Assembly: GCA_003599865.1 (NCBI GenBank)
Contig: QZKS01000020.1
Span: 62,001 to 126,000, forward strand
Direction of reading: 5' to 3'
DNA length: 64,000 nt
From: Desulfobacteraceae bacterium
GTDB taxonomy: Bacteria > Desulfobacterota > Desulfobacteria > Desulfobacterales > SURF-7
A program made the position numbers and the translations under genes. This document shows positions 27,922 to 36,755 of the stretch, one piece after another. A model generated the notes under the pieces. That model made no database searches and was not told the DNA's origin. It saw nothing but the letters and a program-made list of their open reading frames with translations. How positions within the stretch are numbered: position 1 is the first letter of the stretch; each line of letters opens with the position of its first letter.

Positions 27922-29553
27922 TCAAACCTTTTTTGAACCTGCCTGCTGTTTCATAATATCGGTAAAATCGTATGGGTATGATTTCACACGGGGTGTATCC
28001 AAAAAATTATGCAGGGGAGGAGGAGACGGAACACTCCACTCCAGCGTGGTTCCACCCCAGGGATCGCCGACTGCCGGTTCTCCTTTTCGCAAACCCTGCA
28101 CCAGATTAACCAGCATCAACATGATCCCGGCGACCATGATGAAACCTCCGATTCCGGCAAAAAAATTACCGGCTTCAAACTGAGGAAGATAGTTATAATA
28201 ACGCCGGGGCATGCCCTGCAATCCGAGGATCAGCATGGGCATATAATGAACAATAAAACCAATGGTGATTAAAATTGCCGCTCGATATGCTTTTCGAAAA
28301 TTATACATCCGACCGAATATTTTCGGCCACCAGAAATGAAGGGCGGCGAAAAAGGCAAACCCGGCGCCTCCGAACATCACAAAATGAAAATGCCCGACCA
28401 CAAAATGGGTGTCATGCACATGGATATTGGTACCGGCAGCGCCAAGCACCAGCCCGGTCAAGCCGCCCACGGAAAACAGATAGATAAAGCACAAGGCGTA
28501 AAACAGCGGCGGGGTCATGAGGACCGAACCCTTGTACATGGTTGACACCCAGCTGAACACCTTGACTGCGCTGGGAATTGCCACTACAAATGTCAGCAGT
28601 GAAAACACAAAAACAGCGGTATCACTCATGCCGCTGGTAAACATATGATGAGCCCACACCAGGGAACCTGCAATGGCGATGGCCAGGGTGGAATAGACAA
28701 TCGCCTTATAACCGAAAATGGCTTTCCGGGAAAAAACCGGCATGATTTCGGAGATCACTCCCATGGCCGGCAGAACCATGATATATACGGCCGGATGAGA
28801 ATACATCCAGAAAAGATGCTGATAGAGTATGGGATCACCGCCCCGGCCCGGATCAAACAGCCCGATTCCGAATATCCGTTCCGCCACGATAATCAGGAGG
28901 GTGATCGCCAGGATCGGAGTTGCCAGCAGCTGCACCCATGCGGTTGCGTACAAGGACCATGTAAACAGCGGCATCTGCATCCAGCCCATGGTTTTCATCC
29001 GAAGCCGATGGATGGTTGTAATAAAATTGATGCCCGTGAGCATGGAAGACATGCCCAGAATAAACGCGGCAAGCACCGTGAATGTCACACCGCTTTCCGT
29101 CTGGACGCTGAACGGCACATAAAATGTCCAGCCCGTGTCCGGCGGACCGCCGGAAAATAAGGAAACAACCGCCAGGATACCGCCGAATATATACAGATAC
29201 CAGGAAAGCAGGTTTAATCTGGGAAAAAATACATCATCCGAACCAATTTGTATCGGCAGTAAAAAATTGCCGAATATCGCCGGTATGCCCGGAATGATGA
29301 ACAAAAAAATCATGATCACCCCATGCAGGGTAAACACGGCATTATAGGTTTGCGAACCCATCAGCGTCTCACCCTCGGCCATCAGTTCCGTTCGAATCAC
29401 CAGCCCCAGGGTAACGGCAATACAGAACCAGAAAAGAATCGAAATCATATACAGGACACCGATCCGTTTATGATCCGTCGTCAGAAGCCAGACCCATATC
29501 CCCTTCAGGTTGGGAGAAGATGGTGTTTTCAGATAGGATGGAACATCCGTCAT
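27922..29553 (-). CDS. ctaD: Heme-copper oxidase subunit I, A2-type
   Basis: The catalytic subunit that reduces oxygen and pumps protons. In 543 residues with twelve or more helices: His77 and His390 for the low-spin heme; His253, His302 and His303 for CuB; the cross-link Tyr257; and His388 for the high-spin heme (HDTHFVVGHFHFVMFGG). The motif reads YSHPAVY (251-257), lacking the Glu of GHPEVY. That YS signature marks A2-type oxygen reductases. The start codon overlaps the end of the SCO gene by four bases. Confidence 0.95.
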   Translation of the reverse strand: MTDVPSYLKTPSSPNLKGIWVWLLTTDHKRIGVLYMISILFWFCIAVTLGLVIRTELMAEGETLMGSQTYNAVFTLHGVIMIFLFIIPGIPAIFGNFLLPIQIGSDDVFFPRLNLLSWYLYIFGGILAVVSLFSGGPPDTGWTFYVPFSVQTESGVTFTVLAAFILGMSSMLTGINFITTIHRLRMKTMGWMQMPLFTWSLYATAWVQLLATPILAITLLIIVAERIFGIGLFDPGRGGDPILYQHLFWMYSHPAVYIMVLPAMGVISEIMPVFSRKAIFGYKAIVYSTLAIAIAGSLVWAHHMFTSGMSDTAVFVFSLLTFVVAIPSAVKVFSWVSTMYKGSVLMTPPLFYALCFIYLFSVGGLTGLVLGAAGTNIHVHDTHFVVGHFHFVMFGGAGFAFFAALHFWWPKIFGRMYNFRKAYRAAILITIGFIVHYMPMLILGLQGMPRRYYNYLPQFEAGNFFAGIGGFIMVAGIMLMLVNLVQGLRKGEPAVGDPWGGTTLEWSVPSPPPLHNFLDTPRVKSYPYDFTDIMKQQAGSKKV

Positions 29554-30461
29554 GGGTGATTCCCTTTTTTCACTTCTTCACTGTGCGTTTTTGACCGGTT
29601 GCCTTTCCGGAGAAGAAAAAACAGAAAGATGCCTGACAGCAGAAGAATCGAAATCGCAGCAACCCGGAAAGATTTAAACACATAGGATTTGCTTTCCGCA
29701 TCATAATCAAAGCAGTAACTCAGGATTCTTCGGACCGACATATGAGGCGTTCCGGCCGCTGCCTCGGTCAGCGCCATTCCCAGATCAAAAGGCAGGAACC
29801 GCAGACCGTAGAGATACCGGATGATCCGGCCGTCCGGTGATACTGCCAGAAGGACGTTGGGATGAATGAACATACCGGGTCCGGTTTTTTGCAGCCGGTA
29901 CCCCATCGACGCCAGCAACGCATCGATCTCCTTTTGACCTCCGGTCAGGAACCGCCAGTTCTCTTGCGGGAAATCCCTGGTAATCAGCTTGAAGTAGTTT
30001 GCTTTTGCTTCCCGTGCCTTTTCCGGCGTATCTTCGGCATCAAAACTGACGGCCAGTACCTGATAATCCCGACCCGGCTCAAGCGGGACATCATTAACGG
30101 CCTGGGCCAGACTTGCCAGCATCATGTTGCATGCCTGAGGACAGGAAAAGTATACCGGCAGAATCAGACTCGGTTTGGATATTGCCTCCTGCAAGCTGAC
30201 CGATTGCCCATTTTCATCCATAAAACGGATGTCCTGCCGGATCCGTTCCCCGAGCCGCTCCTCGACTCCGATTTTCGGTGGCAAACCAGAGGCCTCTTGT
30301 CCGGATGGATGTTGATGCTGATTTTCGGATTCATGGGAAAAGTGAAGGTCACCTCCCATTGGATGATCGGAATGGGAACCATCTTCCGCCGCAACCGCAA
30401 CACCGAATGAAATAAGCAATACGAGACCGGCGAAAAGACAGCAGGCTGCTTCTTTTTTCAT
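29550..30461 (-). CDS. SCO1/SenC-family copper chaperone
   Basis: A membrane-anchored thioredoxin-fold protein that delivers copper to the CuA site of oxidases. In 303 residues: a signal sequence or anchor (about 5-26), a His-rich segment (about 30-60, with HSDHPMGGDLHFSH), the copper-binding CPQAC near 115 and His in FIHPN near 200, and an extra C-terminal membrane helix (about 265-285). The start at 30461 follows GGAG at 9 bases; an alternative ATG at 30488 overlaps the upstream stop. It directly precedes subunit I. Confidence 0.9.
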   Translation of the reverse strand: MKKEAACCLFAGLVLLISFGVAVAAEDGSHSDHPMGGDLHFSHESENQHQHPSGQEASGLPPKIGVEERLGERIRQDIRFMDENGQSVSLQEAISKPSLILPVYFSCPQACNMMLASLAQAVNDVPLEPGRDYQVLAVSFDAEDTPEKAREAKANYFKLITRDFPQENWRFLTGGQKEIDALLASMGYRLQKTGPGMFIHPNVLLAVSPDGRIIRYLYGLRFLPFDLGMALTEAAAGTPHMSVRRILSYCFDYDAESKSYVFKSFRVAAISILLLSGIFLFFLLRKGNRSKTHSEEVKKGNHP

Positions 30462-30487
30462 GTTCCGAAACTCCGATTTCCGTTGCA

Positions 30488-31036
30488 TTACTTGATCTTT
30501 GTGAATTTGCCGGTTTTCAGAAAAACCTTTAATACGGTCTTGAACTCATGTTTGGTTCGAAAACTGTCCCGGCCGGGACCATAGGCAAGCAATACGGTGG
30601 TTTCCGCATCCGGATCAATTACCTGATCTTTGGTATCGCCTGAATTCAATGGGATGGTAAAAGCAATCTCCGTAACCTCTTTTTGCTCACTGCCCGTGAC
30701 ATCGGTGGCATTGTCGTTGCCGCCTGCTTTTTCATCCGCATCGTGCTGACGATTGCTGATGCCGACATGATCCGTTACCTTGGCCTTCCCGTTTTTGACA
30801 TAACCGATGATAAAATTCGCATCTTTCATTTCCTTGCTGGGATTAAAACCAACTCCCACCCACCCCGTGGTCCCGGCAGTCAGTCTGATATTCATCACTT
30901 TATCATCGAGCTTCCATTCAAAGGACATCTTGTCAACTTCAATTTTATGGTCATAATTCGCAGGACCTCCGATACATACACCGGTATTCAGAAATATCGT
31001 GAAAACAAGCGCCATATATACCAATATCTTGTTCAT
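30488..31036 (-). CDS. DOMON-domain exported protein
   Basis: The 182-residue protein has a signal peptide (about 1-23) and a DOMON-type beta domain with TTGWVGVGFNPSKEMKDAN (about 57-75) and a YVKNGKAKVTDH strand. DOMON domains bind heme or sugars and often pass electrons. It is the first gene before SCO and the oxidase subunits, so a redox or heme role linked to the oxidase is plausible. The next gene's frame touches its stop. Confidence 0.8.
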   Translation of the reverse strand: MNKILVYMALVFTIFLNTGVCIGGPANYDHKIEVDKMSFEWKLDDKVMNIRLTAGTTGWVGVGFNPSKEMKDANFIIGYVKNGKAKVTDHVGISNRQHDADEKAGGNDNATDVTGSEQKEVTEIAFTIPLNSGDTKDQVIDPDAETTVLLAYGPGRDSFRTKHEFKTVLKVFLKTGKFTKIK

Positions 31037-31141
31037 GCATCGTTCTCCCCTGAAGGTTAAGCCTGAAGGTTAAAGTTAAAATGGATCTGTAGAAAAAAGG
31101 ATACCCTTTGTATATTAGAATTATACTAATTAATCAACATA

Positions 31142-31567
31142 TTATCCGTACTGGATTTCTCCGCCCAAAAAGCCAAGGCCGGTTGCGGCTGCCAGACAAA
31201 TGCCATATAAAATCAATTTCTTTTGAATCGGCACGCCATCGTTTTTCCCCACAAAAAATGCTCCGCAAAGCAATCCGCTGAAAACAAATGCCAATACAAT
31301 TTTTGCCAAAATCAGATTGCTCCACTCAGCATCAAACTTGTACTGCCAGTCCATATACCCCAGCAGCATGGTTGGGAGAACAAAGATGAGCGCGAGGGTG
31401 TAACAATAGTGGGCTGTTTTTGCCAGCTCGTCTTTTTTCAAGACAAAAGACGCGAGGGCAAACAAAAATCCGCCCATCACCATACCCATTGGGATATGGG
31501 TAATCGCAGGATGCAGCGGATGACGGAAGCCGAACTGGGCCAATGTTTGATAAATGAATTCGATCAT
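31142..31567 (-). CDS. DUF2231-type membrane protein
   Basis: A 141-residue protein with four membrane helices and an N-terminal HPLHPAITHIPMG motif (about 16-28), matching DUF2231 proteins in which the paired His residues may bind heme or metal. The start at 31567 follows a run of G (AAAGGGGGG). It lies 105 bases upstream of the DOMON gene on the same strand and may belong to the oxidase transcript. Confidence 0.75.
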   Translation of the reverse strand: MIEFIYQTLAQFGFRHPLHPAITHIPMGMVMGGFLFALASFVLKKDELAKTAHYCYTLALIFVLPTMLLGYMDWQYKFDAEWSNLILAKIVLAFVFSGLLCGAFFVGKNDGVPIQKKLILYGICLAAATGLGFLGGEIQYG

Positions 31568-31714
31568 AATGCCCCCCTTTCGCAATCATCGTAAAAGAAT
31601 CTCGCCCATAAAAGAACAATCAAATGGTTTCAGGCACAACCTACTCAAAAACAATTCATCAAAAAAGAGATATGCAGGATACTGTTTGAAAACGACCTTC
31701 TCACTTTATTATTA

Positions 31715-31745
31715 ATGAGACAGCAGCTCCATGCTGCTGTCTCAT
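31715..31745 (-). terminator. Perfect 12-bp hairpin after the small heat-shock gene
   Basis: ATGAGACAGCAG (31715-31726) and CTGCTGTCTCAT (31734-31745) pair perfectly around a 7-base loop. In the leftward direction the tail is TAATAATAAAG, A/T-rich but without a T-run. Terminator or mRNA stabiliser. Confidence 0.5.
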
Positions 31746-31795
31746 GTAATGATTTTCTGCTTCTGTTCCGCTCTAATCGATCTTATCTGTCTGAT

Positions 31796-32098
31796 TCAGT
31801 GAATCGGAACCTCGAAAGCCCCATCCATCGGGTCTTTGAAAGGAATGGTGACCCGGAGAAGTCCATTCTCAAAGTTGGCCACCGCATCATTGGCCTTGAC
31901 AGGGCAACAAAAGCTCCCCGTGGATACATAGTCAAAACTTTCTCTTGGCGCAACCAGATTAAAATTATCATCCTGCAGCCTGAGCTTGATTTTTTCTTTT
32001 GTGACCCCGGGGACATTGATTTCAAGATTCAACTTGCCATTATCTTCATCAACATATGAACAGATATCTGCAGCTATTTTTTTTCTTTCGATTTCCAT
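31796..32098 (-). CDS. Small heat-shock protein (Hsp20-like), core only
   Basis: A 100-residue protein that consists almost only of an alpha-crystallin domain: beta strands KLNLEINVPGVTKEKIKLRL and the conserved NFENGLLRVTIPF near 76-88. It lacks the long N-terminal arm and the C-terminal IxI motif that drive large oligomers, so it may form dimers. The start follows AAAGGAGG at 6 bases. It is likely a monocistronic stress gene. Confidence 0.75.
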   Translation of the reverse strand: MEIERKKIAADICSYVDEDNGKLNLEINVPGVTKEKIKLRLQDDNFNLVAPRESFDYVSTGSFCCPVKANDAVANFENGLLRVTIPFKDPMDGAFEVPIH

Positions 32099-32290
32099 AG
32101 CGTGCCTCCTTTGGTTTTTCCATGACTGTCAATGTGGTTATCCGGATAGGCCGACCCCTGAGAGCTATCTTCGGGAGGTATAAGGTCATGGTCCATCCTG
32201 GCCTAAGATAATGTTGAAAAATAAAAAAGCAAGTCTATGGAAATCGCTGTGTTTGGGATACACGCAACGGAAAAAATGACGAAAAATGGA

Positions 32291-32749
32291 TCATTCCTTT
32301 GAAATGGCTTCCGAGATCTCCCCGATTCTTTTGGAGATGTCCCGGACATTCATATTCCGATGGTCGATCCACCACTTGGCTTCCGTCTGTGCCTGCCACT
32401 CGGACAGAAACATTTCAAAGGCGCGTTCGGACTTTTCTTTGGCCTCATGGCTGTCAAAGGTCAGGCTCTCCTGCAGATACCTGACCTTGTTCAGCATGTC
32501 GGCACGAATTTTCACTGCCCAGGAAACCATTTTCTGTGTTCCTGTAATTTCTTGAAATCCGACGTTTTTATGTTCATTCGTCAATTGCGCTGTCCGCTTG
32601 TCAAAATATTCTTTTTTGCACTTTTCACAGAACCAGGTCTTTTTATCCACCAGAAACAGATTCTTTTCATGGGTGTCAAACAGCTGTACTTCAAATTTAC
32701 AGCGGCAGGTTCGGCATCTTACCGTATAATTAAAGATTTCTTCCGTCAT
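32291..32749 (-). CDS. Zinc-ribbon hypothetical protein
   Basis: Unrecognised family, 152 residues. The N-terminal third has two cysteine pairs, CRTCRC near 11 and CEKCKK near 41, typical of a zinc ribbon. The rest is helical and charged with many Lys/Glu/Trp. No membrane segment or signal peptide. The start follows GAAAGAG. It precedes the small heat-shock gene by about 190 bases on the same strand. Confidence 0.65.
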   Translation of the reverse strand: MTEEIFNYTVRCRTCRCKFEVQLFDTHEKNLFLVDKKTWFCEKCKKEYFDKRTAQLTNEHKNVGFQEITGTQKMVSWAVKIRADMLNKVRYLQESLTFDSHEAKEKSERAFEMFLSEWQAQTEAKWWIDHRNMNVRDISKRIGEISEAISKE

Positions 32750-32906
32750 TTTTCTCTTTCCAGCCGGATAACGGCCTTCTTCGTTTCATTCTGTGATATG
32801 AAAAAAACAATCCTGAAAATCGGTTGCAGCAAATGTCCCCTTTTCATATCATGCAGCATATCAGAAGCATTGCCTTGAATCAATTACCAATGTTCCGCCC
32901 GAGTCA

Positions 32907-33215
32907 TCATGGCATCCAGAGAAACCGGGACAGGTCAATGGTATGATCTTTTTCGAAAACAATCCCCTCCATTTGCAGAAGCGCTTGCTGGATCTCATAA
33001 CCCCGGCATGGCGACAAGGATATCCGGCCCTGCCGGTTCACCACCCGATGCCAGGGAAGATTGTCTTTTCGGGAACAGGAATGCAGGATTCTGGCAACCT
33101 GCCTGGCAGCCCTTGGATTGCCGGCATGAGCGGCTATCCGGCCATAGGTTGCCACCTTGCCGGCAGGAATCTGCATAATGCATTTTTTGACAGTATCGGT
33201 AAATGAATTCGGCAT
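32907..33215 (-). CDS. Alkyltransferase-like DNA repair protein (ATL)
   Basis: Related to O6-methylguanine methyltransferase, but the active-site PCHRV is PWHRV, with Trp55 replacing the Cys. Such ATL proteins bind O6-alkylguanine without removing it and hand the lesion to nucleotide excision repair. The 102 residues include IPAGKVATYG, the Arg-finger helix GNPRAARQVA, the Trp site, and an ending LSRFLW like that of E. coli YbaZ. The ATG at 33215 gives the normal family length; the frame extends to 33272. Confidence 0.88.
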   Translation of the reverse strand: MPNSFTDTVKKCIMQIPAGKVATYGRIAAHAGNPRAARQVARILHSCSRKDNLPWHRVVNRQGRISLSPCRGYEIQQALLQMEGIVFEKDHTIDLSRFLWMP

Positions 33216-33342
33216 CATGGGCTCTGCATCGGATAAATGATAAAGGATAACCCTTTTTAAAAAAAATCTCATCCATTGTCAAAAAGATAAACGGCCGGGT
33301 ATTCCAGGATCACCGGAAACAAAAAGAAACCATGGCGGGAGG

Positions 33343-33990
33343 TCACGGATCGAGTCGGGAAAATGCATATGCAACAAATCTTCCATCATGGCTGAGACTG
33401 ATGCTGATCATGCTTTTTTCTCCCTTGATATAGACTTCCGGCGGTCCGGGTTGATTCCGGATGGGTTCCCGCCTGATTTGAACTTCGGAAACCGGAACAT
33501 TGGCATGGGCTGCAATTCGTTTGCCGGCCAGTTCTCTGACCAGAAAGGATTCCTGTTCCGGCAGGATACAATCGATTTCATGATCAGCGCCGATCTGGTA
33601 AATGCCGGTTTCAATGTCATAAAAATCTTGCGTCAATCCGGTAATCCCCAGGCCGTGTACAAAATCTTTTTCGATGACGACCTGTACTTGTACGGGTTTT
33701 TCAGGAGTTGTCACCCGTCCTTGAACAACGGAAGGAAATTCAATGACGCCAAAGGATGCCTCATATTTTCTTGGGGAAGAGGAAACTTCGGGAAAGCTTT
33801 TGGATATTGCCTTGTAGGCACTTTCCTTGGCGGCCCAGAATATCCAGAGGCAGATATCGGGAAAGGCGGAAGAGCGAACTTGTTCCTGTTCGGCCGGAGT
33901 GAATACACGATCTGCAAATCGGATGTCATCCCATCTGGCTATCGCATCCGGATGACAGAGATCAACAATGTCGTTTCCGATATTCCGCAA
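33343..33990 (-). CDS. 4'-phosphopantetheinyl transferase
   Basis: Would attach the phosphopantetheine arm from CoA to the Ser of an acyl carrier protein. The 215 residues have the superfamily motifs NDIVDL (5-10) with a metal-binding Asp and WAAKESAYKAISK (about 51-63). It is longer than AcpS and resembles Sfp-type or fungal-like enzymes in having two lobes. It overlaps the acyltransferase gene by 29 bases and is the last gene of the fatty-acid operon, so the ACP at 34724 is its probable substrate. Confidence 0.88.
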   Translation of the reverse strand: MRNIGNDIVDLCHPDAIARWDDIRFADRVFTPAEQEQVRSSAFPDICLWIFWAAKESAYKAISKSFPEVSSSPRKYEASFGVIEFPSVVQGRVTTPEKPVQVQVVIEKDFVHGLGITGLTQDFYDIETGIYQIGADHEIDCILPEQESFLVRELAGKRIAAHANVPVSEVQIRREPIRNQPGPPEVYIKGEKSMISISLSHDGRFVAYAFSRLDP

Positions 33991-34711
33991 AATACGCTTT
34001 TTCCATTCCGGAAAGTTGACGAATAATCTGCCCGGCCATATCCCGCTGGGCCTTCAGGCCTTTCAGGTTTGTGACCGGATGCAGTATTCCGGTTCTTATG
34101 GTAAACACTTCCCTGTATCCCGGTATGAAACCGTATGACTTCTGATGATCCCCCCGGGCATACATACAAAGCACGTTGCATTCGGGGACGGAAGCCATCA
34201 GCCGTCCGACTCCGTAGGGAAAATCCCGGGTACAGATCCGGCCGGACCGGGATCGGGTCCCTTCCGGAAAAATCATCAGGCTCTGTTTTTTCTCCAATAC
34301 GGTAATGCATTTTTTCAAGGTGGCGCTGACACCCTCCCGTTGCCCGCCGCGGTTGACGGGAATGCATTTCAACGCATAGCAAATCAGGCGGCCTGCCGCA
34401 TTGCGATGGAAATTATCTTTTTCCGGTACATTCCATGGTATACGGTCAAACCGGAAAACCGCCTGATACAGGGGCATCATGGCATATGCCAGAATCAGGG
34501 AGTCTATCATCGTCAGGTGATTTGCACAGATCAGCCAGGGGCCCCTGTGTTGCTTGAAATATTTTCTACACGTCTTTCGGGTCTTCTCCAGATCCCGGAT
34601 ACGGTATCCGGCAATTTTGATAAAACAGAATGCCATGGGGGCGAGAATGAATATCAGAACCCGCCCGACCATGGTCTGAATCACCAGTTTCCGGTCATCG
34701 GAAATCTGCAT
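33962..34711 (-). CDS. PlsC-like lysophospholipid acyltransferase
   Basis: Membrane-associated acyltransferase of 249 residues. The catalytic NHLTMID (about 63-69) follows a hydrophobic N-terminal segment, and the substrate motif FPEGTRSRSG lies near 150. It would move an acyl chain, plausibly from the operon's ACP, to a lysophospholipid or other acceptor. It starts 12 bases after the ACP gene and overlaps the phosphopantetheinyl transferase gene. Confidence 0.88.
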   Translation of the reverse strand: MQISDDRKLVIQTMVGRVLIFILAPMAFCFIKIAGYRIRDLEKTRKTCRKYFKQHRGPWLICANHLTMIDSLILAYAMMPLYQAVFRFDRIPWNVPEKDNFHRNAAGRLICYALKCIPVNRGGQREGVSATLKKCITVLEKKQSLMIFPEGTRSRSGRICTRDFPYGVGRLMASVPECNVLCMYARGDHQKSYGFIPGYREVFTIRTGILHPVTNLKGLKAQRDMAGQIIRQLSGMEKAYFAEYRKRHC

Positions 34712-34723
34712 ACCAAACCTTTT

Positions 34724-34978
34724 TTATGCGGCTCTTTTCAGACTCAGAACCACATCGACCGCATCCCCCAGCGTCTTGATCCGGTCTGCATCATCATCAT
34801 TGATCTCGATATGGAACACATCTTCCGACTTGATGATAATATCCACCAGCCTTGCCGAATTCACGCGAAGGTCATTGATGATATTCGTATGATTCGTAAC
34901 ATGCTTCAACAGTTCCGGGTCCCTTACATACTCTTTGATGATGGCAACCATTTCATGGAATACTTCTTCTCTGTTCAT
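34724..34978 (-). CDS. Acyl carrier protein with variant Ser motif
   Basis: An acidic four-helix carrier of 84 residues. The canonical DSL around the phosphopantetheine Ser reads NSA here (DLRVNSARLVDI, about 35-46). The following helix (DVFHIEINDDDADRI) matches ACPs. The Ser is kept, so loading is still possible, but the substitutions on both sides should alter which enzymes dock. It lies between the ketosynthase and acyltransferase genes. Confidence 0.85.
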   Translation of the reverse strand: MNREEVFHEMVAIIKEYVRDPELLKHVTNHTNIINDLRVNSARLVDIIIKSEDVFHIEINDDDADRIKTLGDAVDVVLSLKRAA

Positions 34979-34999
34979 TTTTTCTCTCCTATGTTTTTT

Positions 35000-36277
35000 T
35001 TATTGGGTGTCCCACTTTCTCAGAATCAGACAACTGTTCACATCGCCAAATCCGAAACTGGCCTTGGCCATGGTTTTCAGTTCCGGATAGCTCATACCGA
35101 CCTGCACGACATGATCGGAAAAGGCTTCAATCTCCGGATGCAAATCCTCACAATTCAGGGAAGGATGTAAAAACCCCCTGGATAATTGAATCAGGGCGGC
35201 AATGGTTTCAATGGCTCCGGCAGCCCCAAGACAGTGCCCGATCATGGACTTTGTGGAATTGATATAGGGAAAACAGCCGGGACCTCTTCCCAGGGCCTTT
35301 GACCAGTTTTGAATTTCGTGGGGATCGGCATATGTCGCTGTCAGATGCCCATTAATGGCATCAATTTCATCCGGAGATAGATCTGCATCGGCAATCGTAT
35401 CGGCAATACAGCGCCGAACGCCTTCCGGATTGGGTGCGGTCATGGATCCGCCTCCTCTTTGCCCCCCGCAGTTCACCCGTCCCCCGATAATCTCCGCATA
35501 AATTCCTGCCTTCCTGTTGAGCGCCGTCTCCAGTTCTTCCAGCACAAGCACGCCCGCTCCGGCTCCGGGGACAAATCCGGCCGCTGACGCGCTCATGGGC
35601 CTGGAACCCTTTTGCGGCCGGTCGTTGAACTTTCGGGATAGAACACGCATGGCGTCAAAACCGGCCCACGTATAGGGGGACGCGCCTTCCGCACCGCCGG
35701 CAATCATTCGTTTGGCCAGTCCGGAACGAATTCTCCAGAACGCCTCCACAATCGCCTCAGTTCCGGTGCTGCATGCGGAAGAGTTGGAGGTTACCTGATT
35801 GCCCAGGCCAAGAAGACCGGCAATCCGGGCACTCATGCCGCTTCCCATCACCTGCTCGACAATTCGGGAGCCAAGCTTTCGAACCTTGCCGCTGTTGACT
35901 ACCGGGACGATGGTTGTCGCAATCAGTTCCATATCCCCGATTCCGCATCCGACAATGGCCCCGGTTTCCCAGTCGGCAGAAGATTCATCGGAAGGCAAAT
36001 GCAAGCCCGCATCCTTCCAGGCATCCAGTGCTGCAACAGAAGCATATCCGATCGCACCATTCATCCGGGATATCTGGTTTTCCGGAAAATACCGGCGGCC
36101 GATTTCCTCAAAATCTTTTGGGACTCCAGCGATGCAGCATGCAAAGTTCAGTTCCTGAAGCGCCGGGATCAAGCGGATTCCGGATTGGCCATGCTTGAGC
36201 GCCTGATGAAAGGATTCAATTCCATGAGCATTCGGGCTGACGACGCCCATGCCTGTCACCACAACTCTAGTTTCCAT
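35000..36277 (-). CDS. Beta-ketoacyl-ACP synthase, FabF-like
   Basis: Condenses acyl groups with malonyl-ACP to extend the chain. The 425 residues carry the Cys-His-His triad: Cys169 in SSACSTG, His311 in NGHLTAT (canonical NAHGTST) and His348 in STKSMIGHCLGAAG. The altered first His motif sets it apart from housekeeping FabF. Its start overlaps the FabZ-like gene by 11 bases. Confidence 0.9.
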   Translation of the reverse strand: METRVVVTGMGVVSPNAHGIESFHQALKHGQSGIRLIPALQELNFACCIAGVPKDFEEIGRRYFPENQISRMNGAIGYASVAALDAWKDAGLHLPSDESSADWETGAIVGCGIGDMELIATTIVPVVNSGKVRKLGSRIVEQVMGSGMSARIAGLLGLGNQVTSNSSACSTGTEAIVEAFWRIRSGLAKRMIAGGAEGASPYTWAGFDAMRVLSRKFNDRPQKGSRPMSASAAGFVPGAGAGVLVLEELETALNRKAGIYAEIIGGRVNCGGQRGGGSMTAPNPEGVRRCIADTIADADLSPDEIDAINGHLTATYADPHEIQNWSKALGRGPGCFPYINSTKSMIGHCLGAAGAIETIAALIQLSRGFLHPSLNCEDLHPEIEAFSDHVVQVGMSYPELKTMAKASFGFGDVNSCLILRKWDTQ

Positions 36278-36755
36278 TGATATTTACTCCTGCACCGGAC
36301 AAGATGGCTGTACAAACATCCCGGCCATTTTCACGTTTCATGACTACTCTTGTCTTCAGATTTTTTCTGCGAAAATATACCATCTCCCCCTGGATATGAA
36401 CCGTCTCTCCCGGGAACACCATTCCACTGAACTCCACATTCTCGGCGAACGTAAACAGTGTTGTCATATTTTGAATTTCCTCCGGAGATCTGCCCTGAAA
36501 AAGAAGGCGGGAAATTCCCAGGCCGACCACACCGGTTTGCGCCATTGCTTCGATGAGAATCACGCCCGGTGTTATCGGCTTTTCCGGGAAATGGCCGGAA
36601 TAGAAAAATTCATTCTCCCGAAACCGATAAACGCCTGTAATGGACTGATGATCGGCATCCAGAACGGCATCGATAAACCGAAAAGGAGGCCTGTGGGGTA
36701 TCAGCGACAGTATCTGCCGATTCAGGTTTTGATCAGCCACAATACATGCCTCCAT
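36267..36755 (-). CDS. 3-hydroxyacyl-ACP dehydratase, FabZ-like
   Basis: Hot-dog fold dehydratase of 162 residues. LIPHRPPFRFID (about 18-29) and the active-site GHFPEKPITPGVILIEAMAQ (about 54-73), with catalytic His and Glu, match FabZ. It removes water from 3-hydroxyacyl-ACP. It overlaps the ketoreductase gene upstream by 23 bases and the ketosynthase gene downstream. Confidence 0.9.
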   Translation of the reverse strand: MEACIVADQNLNRQILSLIPHRPPFRFIDAVLDADHQSITGVYRFRENEFFYSGHFPEKPITPGVILIEAMAQTGVVGLGISRLLFQGRSPEEIQNMTTLFTFAENVEFSGMVFPGETVHIQGEMVYFRRKNLKTRVVMKRENGRDVCTAILSGAGVNINGN

